Shown here in pieces: positions 1 to 5,524 of a stretch of 8,380 nucleotides of DNA. Position 1 is the stretch's first letter. Each line of letters begins with the position of its first letter. Below the pieces are notes generated by a model. That model saw only the letters and a program-made list of their open reading frames with translations. It was not told the DNA's origin and searched no databases. This stretch comes from Desulfovibrio sp. A2 (GTDB taxonomy: Bacteria; Desulfobacterota; Desulfovibrionia; Desulfovibrionales; Desulfovibrionaceae). A program made the translations under genes and the position numbers. The stretch is taken from positions 1-8,380 of the forward strand of contig NZ_AGFG01000032.1 in the NCBI RefSeq assembly GCF_000226255.1, given 5' to 3'.

Positions 1-1
1 C

Positions 2-1276
2 GTGGGCGGGTTCTTCATCCGCGAATGGGGCCTGTTCGACGAGGCGGGCGACATGGTGGCCGTGGGGCCGCACGCGGAAACCTACAAGCCGCTGATAGCC
101 GAGGGCACGGCGGTGGAAGTGACCGAACGCATCCGCCTGCCGCTGACCAATTCCGCCGCCGTGACCCTGACCATCGCCAGCGCGGCCATGGCCACCCAGC
201 AGTACGTGCGCCAGTACGTGACGCAGGTGGTGGAAGGGCATGATGCGGCTGCCGACGCGCACGCCGGGCGGCTGGATGCGCTGGCGGAGGCGCTGGCCAC
301 CCACGGGCATGCCTATGCCACGGAGGAAACGCCGGGATTCGTGCGCCGGGCTACGGACGAGGAGGCCGCCGAGGGCGCGGACACCGAAGACTACGTGACG
401 CCGAAGCAACTGGCCGATGCGCTGAAGCGCGTGGGCGGCATGCCCATCGGCATGACGTTCTGGTGGCCGGGCACCACCCCCCCGGCGGGGTCGCTGGCCA
501 TCAACGACGGCCCGCTGCTGCTGCGCGCGGCGTACCCGCAACTGTGGGCCATGGCGCAGGCCAGCGGCAACATCATCACCGAGGCCGCGTGGCAGGCGCA
601 GGCGGCGGTGCAATCGTCGGTGGGGGCTTTCAGCACTGGCGACGGGGCGACCACTTTCAGGTGCCCCCGGCTGCGCGACTACGTGCGCGGGGCGGACCCG
701 GCGGGCGGGCGCGCAGTCGGTGCGTGGCAAGATGAAGCGACCTTTATTCCCGCGCACATCAACACGTTCTACACATCCGAGACGAGCGGGAACACGCAGA
801 CGCAGGGGGCGGGCAGTGATTGGACGTCCACCAGCCGGGCAGAGCTGAAGGGCGGAACGGAAACGCGGCCCAAGACCGTGAACTGGCTGCCCTGCATCAA
901 GGCGTTCGACACCGTGGCCAACGCGGGCGAAGTGGATATCGCCGCCCTGGCTGCGTCGCTTGCGGGCAAGGTGGACCGGAGTGATTGGTCGGGCTCGTTC
1001 GGCACCACGGGGTGGCGCAAACACCCCGACGGCATCATCGAACAGTGGGGCTCGCTGGTCACCGCGTCCGGCGTTGCAAACGTGACGTTTCCCATCGCCT
1101 TCCCCAGTCAGGTCCATACCATCCTGCTGACGGACGCTTCCGCGCCGACACCGCAGGCGGCCTACATCTTCGGGCACACCGCCGTGACCCTTGCGGGCTT
1201 CACGGCCAAGGCGCAGACCGACGCCGGGGCGTCCGTCAATTCGGATACCGCCCACTGGCGCGCTTGGGGCAGATAA
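2..1276 (+). CDS. Phage tail fibre / tail-collar protein, N-terminus missing at window edge
   Basis: This is a receptor-binding side or tail fibre protein of a tailed phage. The 424 visible residues run from within the N-terminal domain to the stop. Residues about 1-60 (G-F-F-I-R-E-W-G-L-F-D, later E-T-Y-K-P) match the end of the tail-collar fibre N-terminal domain seen in P2- and Mu-like phages, so roughly the first 80-90 residues probably lie upstream and the GTG at base 2 is not the real start. Residues 109-140 carry the fibre motif T-P-G-F-V-R-R-A-T followed by Y-V-T-P-K-Q-L. Residues about 147-300 form a tail-collar-like domain (G-M-T-F-W-W-P-G-T near the start, N-W-L-P-C-I-K at the end). 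Residues about 336-424 look like a gp53-type C-terminal domain, with I-I-E-Q-W-G and the terminal H-W-R-A-W-G-R. Its stop overlaps the ribosome binding site of the next gene, as expected for a fibre gene and its chaperone. Confidence 0.9.
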   Translation: MGGFFIREWGLFDEAGDMVAVGPHAETYKPLIAEGTAVEVTERIRLPLTNSAAVTLTIASAAMATQQYVRQYVTQVVEGHDAAADAHAGRLDALAEALATHGHAYATEETPGFVRRATDEEAAEGADTEDYVTPKQLADALKRVGGMPIGMTFWWPGTTPPAGSLAINDGPLLLRAAYPQLWAMAQASGNIITEAAWQAQAAVQSSVGAFSTGDGATTFRCPRLRDYVRGADPAGGRAVGAWQDEATFIPAHINTFYTSETSGNTQTQGAGSDWTSTSRAELKGGTETRPKTVNWLPCIKAFDTVANAGEVDIAALAASLAGKVDRSDWSGSFGTTGWRKHPDGIIEQWGSLVTASGVANVTFPIAFPSQVHTILLTDASAPTPQAAYIFGHTAVTLAGFTAKAQTDAGASVNSDTAHWRAWGR

Positions 1277-1287
1277 GGAGCAAGGCC

Positions 1288-1752
1288 ATGCAGACCAAAT
1301 ACTCTCCGTCCACGGGCGGCTTCTACGTTGAAGGAACACACCTGCACATCCCGGCCGATGCCGTGGGAATCACCCCGGAGGAGCACGCAGCCATCCTGCT
1401 CGCCGCCCAGGCCACGCCGGGCGGGGTGATCGGCATGGGGCAGGATGGCCGCCCCGTGGCCGTGGCCCCGGCAGGGCCGACGCTGGAAGAAGTCCGCACC
1501 GCCAAGGCACGCGAAATCCGCACCGGCTACGACACGGCCCTCGCGGGCGTGCTGGCCGGGGCGGAAGCGACCGGCACCGGCGTGGCCGTGGGCTCGGCCC
1601 TGATGGCCGTCACCGACCCGCAGGGGCTGGAATATCTGGTGGACATGCTGACGGCGCGCCGCGTGGCGCTGGAACAGGCCCTGCTGGCCGCGCAGGCCGG
1701 TGAGGAACCCGTGGCCGCCGTGCTGGCCATCGTGGTGAGCTATCCCACGTAG
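1288..1752 (+). CDS. Phage tail fibre assembly / chaperone-like protein
   Basis: A 154-residue protein encoded directly after the tail fibre gene. The AAGGAG ribosome binding site (1275-1280) overlaps the upstream stop and sits 7 bases before the ATG, which fixes the start. The N-terminal Y-S-P-S-T-G-G-F-Y (residues 5-13) is the signature of tail fibre assembly proteins, which help fibre subunits fold or trimerise and are typically encoded just 3' of the fibre gene. Residues about 65-150 are rich in Ala, Glu and Arg and appear mostly helical (E-E-V-R-T-A-K-A-R-E-I-R, then a second helical stretch at about 115-137). No membrane segment or signal peptide is apparent. The assignment rests on the N-terminal motif and position; the C-terminal half could not be tied to a named family. 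Confidence 0.75.
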   Translation: MQTKYSPSTGGFYVEGTHLHIPADAVGITPEEHAAILLAAQATPGGVIGMGQDGRPVAVAPAGPTLEEVRTAKAREIRTGYDTALAGVLAGAEATGTGVAVGSALMAVTDPQGLEYLVDMLTARRVALEQALLAAQAGEEPVAAVLAIVVSYPT

Positions 1753-1760
1753 CGCGATTG

Positions 1761-1774
1761 CCCGGCGTGCCGGG
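1761..1774 (+). other. Short GC-rich hairpin just after the tail chaperone gene
   Basis: CCCGGC and GCCGGG form a 6-bp inverted repeat around two bases, 8 bases after the chaperone stop. No T-run follows, so it is at best a weak terminator or 3'-end stabiliser of the late transcript. Confidence 0.3.
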
Positions 1775-1873
1775 CGTGTTCACTGACAATCGAAGAGGGA
1801 CGGGAAAGGAAAGGCCCGGTCGCGTCAACTGCAAGAGGCGGCGCGACTGGGCACGAAGCCGAGAGGAACAGGC

Positions 1874-1893
1874 GGGGGCGTTTGCGCGCCCCC
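1874..1893 (+). terminator. Candidate terminator hairpin of the late (tail) operon
   Basis: GGGGGCG (1874-1880) and CGCCCCC (1887-1893) form a perfect 7-bp stem with a 6-base loop. The downstream stretch 1907-1919 is T/G-rich but has no clean T-run, so intrinsic termination is plausible rather than certain. It lies between the tail genes and the separately expressed cargo gene. The rest of 1753-2022 contains no gene I can support. Confidence 0.35.
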
Positions 1894-1946
1894 ACTGGAC
1901 CGGCGTGTTTGTGTTGTTCGTCCTTGAGAGGGGGCCAATATTATAG

Positions 1947-1975
1947 TTGACCTGCAAGCGCGCCCCAAATATCGG
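1947..1975 (+). promoter_or_regulatory. Candidate promoter for the HNH cargo gene
   Basis: TTGACC (1947-1952) matches the -35 consensus at 5 of 6 positions. A 17-base spacer leads to TATCGG (1970-1975), a poor -10 with 3 of 6 matches. It lies 48 bases before the ATG in a locally AT-richer stretch, which fits separate expression of a cargo gene. The call rests on sequence similarity alone. Confidence 0.33.
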
Positions 1976-2022
1976 CCTGATATTTCCAGAATAAATTACA
2001 TACCATCTCGGAGGTAACTGCG

Positions 2023-2787
2023 ATGGGAAGGACACCACCAGAGTCCGTGTTGAAGGCTCTTCGCAAGGAGGTCGGTTTTGGATGTCCTGTTCCCGGCTGT
2101 GGCAGTCCGTACCTTGAGTGGCACCACTTCGACCCACCATGGCGAATCAAGGAGCATCATAATCCCGAAGGGATGATCGCCCTATGCAGTCACCACCACA
2201 AGGCCGCAGATGCAGGAGCATACACCAATGAGCAATTGAAGGAATTCAAGATTTCCGCTGCTGCGTCTATGTCAGACAGGCGTGGTAAATTCGAATGGAT
2301 GCGCAGAGATATTCTGGCAGTTGTCGGTGGGAGTTTTTTCTATGAAACGCCAGTAATATTTAATTTTAAAGGAACAGACCTGATTTGGTTTGAACGTGAT
2401 GAGGATGGATACATGTTGTTGAATGTTCGCATGATTGGGAAAAATAAAAAGAAAAAGGCATTGATAAGAAATAATTTTTGGATGAGTTCAGGAGATGAAG
2501 TTGATCTGATTTGCCCTCCTTCCGGTAAATCTTTGCGCGCCATGTATGGTGACAAGGAGAGCTTCAGTGTTACTTTTGATGAAATAATTACCACAGATGC
2601 CTTCAACAAAAAATATCCCAATGTTCCAACGTATGCGCAACATTTCAACTTCCCGCTGACAGTCATGGAAGCGACATATCACATGGGTGCGGGAGCTCCA
2701 TTTTTTGAAAATTACATCAACGCTGGATCTTTGGAAATGCATTCGTGCCTTGCCATCCGGTGTCGCACAGGAGTGCGCATCGATTAG
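2023..2787 (+). CDS. HNH nuclease-like protein, AT-rich prophage cargo gene
   Basis: A 254-residue protein. GGAGGT at 2010-2015 is 7 bases before the ATG and sets the start. Residues 18-65 form an HNH/treble-clef-like module: C21-x4-C26, W33-H34-H35, then L-C-S-H-H-H (54-59) with C55 and H58/H59 as likely zinc ligands, followed by K-A-A-D and G-A-Y-T. HNH domains cleave DNA using the first His to activate water. The usual middle Asn, five residues before the second-half Cys, is Gly here, so activity is uncertain. Residues about 90-254 have no recognised domain; K-N-K-K-K-K-A (140-146) is strongly basic. The gene is clearly AT-richer than its neighbours, which suggests recent acquisition. It could be a homing-type nuclease, an anti-phage protein or a host-modification factor; the sequence does not decide. 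The last 13 or so residues are encoded by GC-rich DNA and may not be native to the family. Confidence 0.75.
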   Translation: MGRTPPESVLKALRKEVGFGCPVPGCGSPYLEWHHFDPPWRIKEHHNPEGMIALCSHHHKAADAGAYTNEQLKEFKISAAASMSDRRGKFEWMRRDILAVVGGSFFYETPVIFNFKGTDLIWFERDEDGYMLLNVRMIGKNKKKKALIRNNFWMSSGDEVDLICPPSGKSLRAMYGDKESFSVTFDEIITTDAFNKKYPNVPTYAQHFNFPLTVMEATYHMGAGAPFFENYINAGSLEMHSCLAIRCRTGVRID

Positions 2788-2830
2788 CGGCTAATTCTTA
2801 CAAGCTGCGCACTCTCGATGCACATCTCGA

Positions 2831-2861
2831 ACGTGGCAGCGAAAATTTTGCAGTTCCACGT
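2831..2861. other. Inverted repeat between two convergent genes
   Basis: ACGTGG (2831-2836) and CCACGT (2856-2861) flank a 19-base loop containing AAAATTTT. The element lies in the 98-base gap between the stop of the HNH gene on the + strand and the stop of the reverse-strand gene, where a bidirectional terminator is expected. The loop is large, so this is only suggestive. Confidence 0.25.
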
Positions 2862-2885
2862 AATTGCAACGGCAGGAGTAATTCT

Positions 2886-3407
2886 CTACCGCGCGGGGCC
2901 GGTGGACGGGACTGCCGCAAGCTGTTCCGGCGAAAGGGGCACTTCTTCCTGAAGGATGCGCGGCAACTTCACCTCGCCGGGGGAAATCTCCATGCGCTTG
3001 GCGATGGCGGCACGCAGCGCATCTTCATCGGTCAGGCCGTCCTTCTGGTAGTGGCCGCGCATCTCGGCCCACATGCTGGCCATCTCGCGCTCCTGCGTCG
3101 TGGTGCCGCGCTTGCCCGCCGTCACGCTCCAGACCTTGCCGGTGTCGCCGCCAGCGCCCTTGCCGTCCGGCGAATACTCCGCCGTGGCAAGTTGGGTTGC
3201 GGCATGTGGCCGCCGGTCGACCTGCGATTCCAGAATGACCTGAACGAGGGCGGCCCCGCCCGTCTCGGCGTAGTGCTTGGCGGCGGCAATGACCGTGGCC
3301 GCCATGTTCTGTCGCGAAAGCTCGGATTGGTCGGCATCCGCAGGCACGATGCGATACCGCCAGCGCTTGCGGGATCCGCTGGACGTGTTTTCGGAAGCCA
3401 CCAGCAT
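2886..3407 (-). CDS. C-terminal part of a split membrane-anchored protein (soluble domain)
   Basis: A 173-residue reading frame with no signal peptide or membrane segment. It continues in the same frame as the 92-residue frame upstream; the two are separated only by the TAA at 3410-3408, which is immediately followed by this ATG. No Shine-Dalgarno sequence precedes the ATG, so independent translation is doubtful. The beginning (S-E-N-T-S-S-G-S-R-K-R-W-R-Y-R-I-V, residues 5-21) with A-A-T-V-I-A-A-A-K-H-Y and E-Y-S-P-D-G-K resembles a small uncharacterised proteobacterial domain usually found at the C-terminus of secreted or membrane-anchored proteins; I recall it as DUF4875, with low certainty. 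Residues 105-150 are charged and mostly helical. Function is unknown. Most likely this is the back half of a gene broken by a nonsense mutation; stop-codon read-through or reinitiation at the adjacent ATG are alternatives. Confidence 0.6.
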   Translation of the reverse strand: MLVASENTSSGSRKRWRYRIVPADADQSELSRQNMAATVIAAAKHYAETGGAALVQVILESQVDRRPHAATQLATAEYSPDGKGAGGDTGKVWSVTAGKRGTTTQEREMASMWAEMRGHYQKDGLTDEDALRAAIAKRMEISPGEVKLPRILQEEVPLSPEQLAAVPSTGPAR

Positions 3408-3686
3408 TTACGGCACAGGTGACGGCAGCGCCGCCACAACACTGGCCGGTGCCGCAGACGCAGGGGCGGATGCAACGCTAGACGACGATGCGGGAATAGA
3501 CGACGGCTTCGGCGGAGCATCCATGCCCATCGACAGCACGGCCATCAATCCGAAATACACCAGAAACGCCTTCAGGCGCGTCGGCTTGCCCCACCGCATG
3601 ACCAACGCTGGCTTGAACAGTCCCACCAGCGCGGCAAACATCGCCGCCCCGGCCAACAAAGTGAATACGGCAGACACAGCGGACAT
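3408..3686 (-). CDS. N-terminal part of a split membrane protein: two membrane helices plus linker
   Basis: A 92-residue frame starting at the ATG 3686-3684, with GGGAGG (3696-3691 on the reverse strand) 4 bases upstream; longer upstream starts lack such a site. Residues about 4-22 and 39-55 are hydrophobic membrane segments. Between them is G-L-F-K-P-A-L-V-M-R-W-G, a pattern common in small bacterial two-helix membrane proteins. Residues 57-92 are a low-complexity Pro/Ser/Ala linker ending in P-S-P-V-P and then TAA. Such a linker normally connects a membrane anchor to a soluble domain, and the frame does continue into one directly after the stop (3407-2886). I infer one original protein of about 266 residues, interrupted at the linker/domain boundary. 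The gene points away from the nearby prophage end and converges on the HNH gene. No function is known. Confidence 0.6.
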   Translation of the reverse strand: MSAVSAVFTLLAGAAMFAALVGLFKPALVMRWGKPTRLKAFLVYFGLMAVLSMGMDAPPKPSSIPASSSSVASAPASAAPASVVAALPSPVP

Positions 3687-3696
3687 GGCTCCTCCC

Positions 3697-3740
3697 GTTG
3701 CGCATTGAATATACTTACCAATACATATACAACGAAAAGG
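3697..3740 (-). promoter_or_regulatory. AT-rich candidate promoter region of the reverse-strand split gene
   Basis: On the reverse strand this short AT-rich stretch contains TATATT (3713-3708), a 5 of 6 match to the -10 consensus, about 21 bases before the ATG and just upstream of the GGGAGG ribosome binding site. No good -35 hexamer lies 16-18 bases further upstream (TTCGTT is the 17-base candidate). The AT-rich pocket in GC-rich DNA is the main support. Confidence 0.35.
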
Positions 3741-3790
3741 AGCCAGGGCAACCCTGCCCAAGCCCCAACCCACGCGCCCGCGCGTAGCAA

Positions 3791-3872
3791 CCACGATGCC
3801 TGTCACCCAACTTGAGAACCGACCATTCTCAACTCACGTGGCGAAATTTCTCAACTATGGCGACGACTCACA
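3791..3872 (-). repeat. Three 22-bp phased repeats at the prophage right terminus (putative transposase sites)
   Basis: Read inward on the reverse strand from 3872, the sequence begins TGT. It then shows three 22-bp units at 3869-3848, 3847-3826 and 3825-3804. Units 1 and 2 both end in AGTTGAGAA and agree at 14 of 22 positions. Unit 3 keeps AGTTG at the same phase, and all three keep TCG at unit positions 4-6. The consensus is TCG-N7-AGTTGAGAA. Phage Mu R1 and R2 are adjacent 22-bp MuA sites whose conserved GAAA ends at about bp 26 and 48; here GAGAA ends at bp 25 and 47. Inference: these are end-binding sites for a Mu-like transposase, with 3871-3872 the terminal CA and 3873-3877 (GGCTT) the expected target duplication. 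A repressor operator is an alternative reading. Confidence 0.55.
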
Positions 3873-3953
3873 GGCTTCCGAATCCGCCCTTCTCGCCGGG
3901 GGGTGCGCCCGCTTCTGCGCCCCGTGTCTTACGCGTGCAATCCGCTCCCCCGC

Positions 3954-3982
3954 TTGACGCGCCCCGCCGGGCGTCCTACCGA
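3954..3982 (+). promoter_or_regulatory. Candidate promoter for folC (and possibly selA and the downstream gene)
   Basis: TTGACG (3954-3959) is a 5 of 6 match to the -35 consensus, followed by a 17-base spacer and TACCGA (3977-3982), a poor -10. It lies 69 bases before the folC ATG and about 80 bases inside the chromosome from the inferred prophage end. The insertion would therefore leave this promoter intact but remove anything further upstream. Otherwise 3873-4051 shows no gene or other clear signal. Confidence 0.35.
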
Positions 3983-4051
3983 TAGGGATGCGCCCCTTCC
4001 GCATGTCCGGATGCCGGGCGCGCTTTAGCCCCTTCTACAGGCACGCCCACC

Positions 4052-5485
4052 ATGACACATTCTTCCGCCGCATCTCCTTTCGCCACCTACGACGACGTGC
4101 AAGCCCACCTGGACAGACTGGGCATGTTCCACATGGACCTTGGCCTTGGCCGCATGGAACGCGTGCTGGACGCACTGTCCCTCATCGCGCCGCCCTTCAC
4201 CGTGGCCCAGGTGGTGGGCACCAACGGCAAGGGTTCCACGTCCACCTTCCTGGCCGCCATCGGCACGGCGCACGGGCTGCGCACGGGGCTGTACACCTCG
4301 CCGCACTTCGTCACCCCGCGCGAACGCATCCGCATCGACGGGTCCATGCTGGCCGCAGAACTGTGGCCCGCCCTCGCCAACCGGGTCATGGCGGCGGGCG
4401 GCGAGGCGCTGACCTATTTCGAGTTCCTCACCGTGCTCGCCCTGCTGGCCTTTCGCGAATCCGACGTACAGCTTGCCGTCATGGAGGCGGGCCTTGGCGG
4501 CGCGCACGACGCCACCACCGCCGTGGCCGCCGACGTGGTGTGCGTGTCGCCCATCGGGCTGGACCACCAAAGCGTGCTGGGCCCCACCGTCGCCGCCATC
4601 GCCGCCGACAAGGCCGGGGCACTGCGCCCCGGCGTGCCCGCCGTCACCGCGCACCAGCCATCGGACGCCATGGACGAGTTGCGCTCTGCCGCCGACGCCT
4701 GCGGCGCGCCCCTGCGCGAGGCAGACGACGTGACCAGGCTGCCCGCCAAGGCAGAGCTGGGGCTGGCCGGGCCGCACCAGCGCACCAACGCGCTGCTGGC
4801 GCTTGCCGCATGGACCACGCTGGCGGAAGCCAACGCGTGGGAAACACGCGAAGACGCCGTGCGCCGGGGACTGGCCGAGGCATGGATTCCCGGTCGCCTG
4901 CAATGGGTGGAACGCCGCGCGGACGGATCGGACGCGAATGTCCACCCCACGGCGGCTGCGGGGCACGCCCCCTCCCCCGCCACCAACCCCGATCTGCCCC
5001 CCCTGCCCGCGCGCCTCGTCATCGACGGAGCGCACAACGCCCATGGGCTGGCCGCCCTGCGCGCGGCCCTGGCCGCCCAGTGCGTGCGCCCCGCCGTGGT
5101 GATCTTCTCGTGCCTGGCGGACAAGGATCTGGCCGCCGTGGCCGACGAGGTGCGCCGTCTGGCCGGGGATGCGCCGGTGCTGGCCCCCACCATCCAGAAC
5201 AACGCCCGCGCCGCGCGCGGAGAGGACCTGGTCGCCCTGCTCGGCCCCACCGCCCGCGCCGTGCCCGATCTGCCCGCCGCCCTCCACGAGGCAGCCGCCC
5301 TTGCTCCGCAAGGCCCCGTGCTGCTGTGCGGCTCCTTGTATTTGCTCGGCGAGTTTTTTACACTCCGGCCCGATTGTCTGGAATCGCGGGGTGCTGGCGG
5401 CGCGTGCGATGCGTCCGGAGCATCACCGGCAGACGGGGATGCCACACCGGAAACAGTGTCCGCCCCGCCGCCTTCCGGCAACTGA
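4052..5485 (+). CDS. folC: Bifunctional dihydrofolate synthase / folylpolyglutamate synthase
   Basis: A 477-residue cytoplasmic Mur-ligase-type enzyme that joins glutamate to dihydropteroate and adds further glutamates to folates using ATP. The ATP-binding P-loop G-T-N-G-K-G-S-T is at residues 56-63. T-S-P-H-F (82-86), F-E-F-L-T-V (123-128), E-A-G-L-G-G (145-150) with D-A-T-T (153-156), and I-G-L-D-H (168-172) follow in the usual order. The second domain carries D-G-A-H-N (325-329) and ends with the family's L-Y-L-L-G-E-F (429-435). The motif normally reading G-L-G-G-R-x-D-A-T-N is G-L-G-G-A-H-D-A-T-T here, a local deviation. About 35 residues of Gly/Ala/Pro-rich tail extend past the usual end. 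No other in-frame start is close upstream and the ribosome binding site is weak (AGG about 10 bases upstream). selA begins 39 bases downstream. Confidence 0.93.
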   Translation: MTHSSAASPFATYDDVQAHLDRLGMFHMDLGLGRMERVLDALSLIAPPFTVAQVVGTNGKGSTSTFLAAIGTAHGLRTGLYTSPHFVTPRERIRIDGSMLAAELWPALANRVMAAGGEALTYFEFLTVLALLAFRESDVQLAVMEAGLGGAHDATTAVAADVVCVSPIGLDHQSVLGPTVAAIAADKAGALRPGVPAVTAHQPSDAMDELRSAADACGAPLREADDVTRLPAKAELGLAGPHQRTNALLALAAWTTLAEANAWETREDAVRRGLAEAWIPGRLQWVERRADGSDANVHPTAAAGHAPSPATNPDLPPLPARLVIDGAHNAHGLAALRAALAAQCVRPAVVIFSCLADKDLAAVADEVRRLAGDAPVLAPTIQNNARAARGEDLVALLGPTARAVPDLPAALHEAAALAPQGPVLLCGSLYLLGEFFTLRPDCLESRGAGGACDASGASPADGDATPETVSAPPPSGN

Positions 5486-5524
5486 CCGGCCCCGCATCCG
5501 CCGTACCGCAGCAAGGAGCCCCAC

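Larger units (their letters stand above)
1..3872. mobile_element. Right end of a Mu-like (transposable) prophage, left part outside window
   Basis: Seen: a tail fibre gene and a tail fibre assembly gene are followed by an AT-rich cargo gene, a reverse-strand accessory gene, and then three direct repeats with a 22-bp period ending near 3872. Beyond that point the DNA carries uniformly GC-rich housekeeping genes. Known: phage Mu and relatives have tail fibre genes close to their right end, accessory genes after them, and adjacent 22-bp transposase-binding sites whose conserved part ends about 26 and 48 bp from a terminal CA. Inference: this is the right end of such a phage inserted upstream of folC. 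Transposase, repressor and left end are not in the window, so a non-transposable tailed prophage or a remnant is still possible. The terminus could be 3872 or 3870. Confidence 0.6.

Noticed and set aside
1..1752. Mu-style invertible tail fibre segment (alternative S/U genes with an invertase)
   Set aside because: No second, inverted fibre C-terminus, no recombinase gene and no inverted crossover sites are visible in the window.
1758..1946. Possible 62-residue gene with a TTG start between the tail chaperone and HNH genes
   Set aside because: No ribosome binding site, rare start codon, and it runs through two GC-rich hairpins. A basic, motif-free translation makes coding unlikely, though a small gene cannot be fully excluded.
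2745..3422. 225-residue + strand frame opposite the split reverse-strand gene
   Set aside because: It begins inside the HNH gene, has Arg/Gly/Leu-biased composition, and the opposite strand has clear membrane and domain features.
3746..3759. GGGCA-ACCC-TGCCC hairpin upstream of the reverse-strand gene
   Set aside because: The stem is only 5 bp and it lies upstream of the candidate promoter with no T-run next to it in either direction, so no role can be supported.
4025..5311. 428-residue open frame on the - strand opposite folC
   Set aside because: Low-complexity Gly/His/Arg-rich translation antisense to a clear folC gene, with no recognisable motif.
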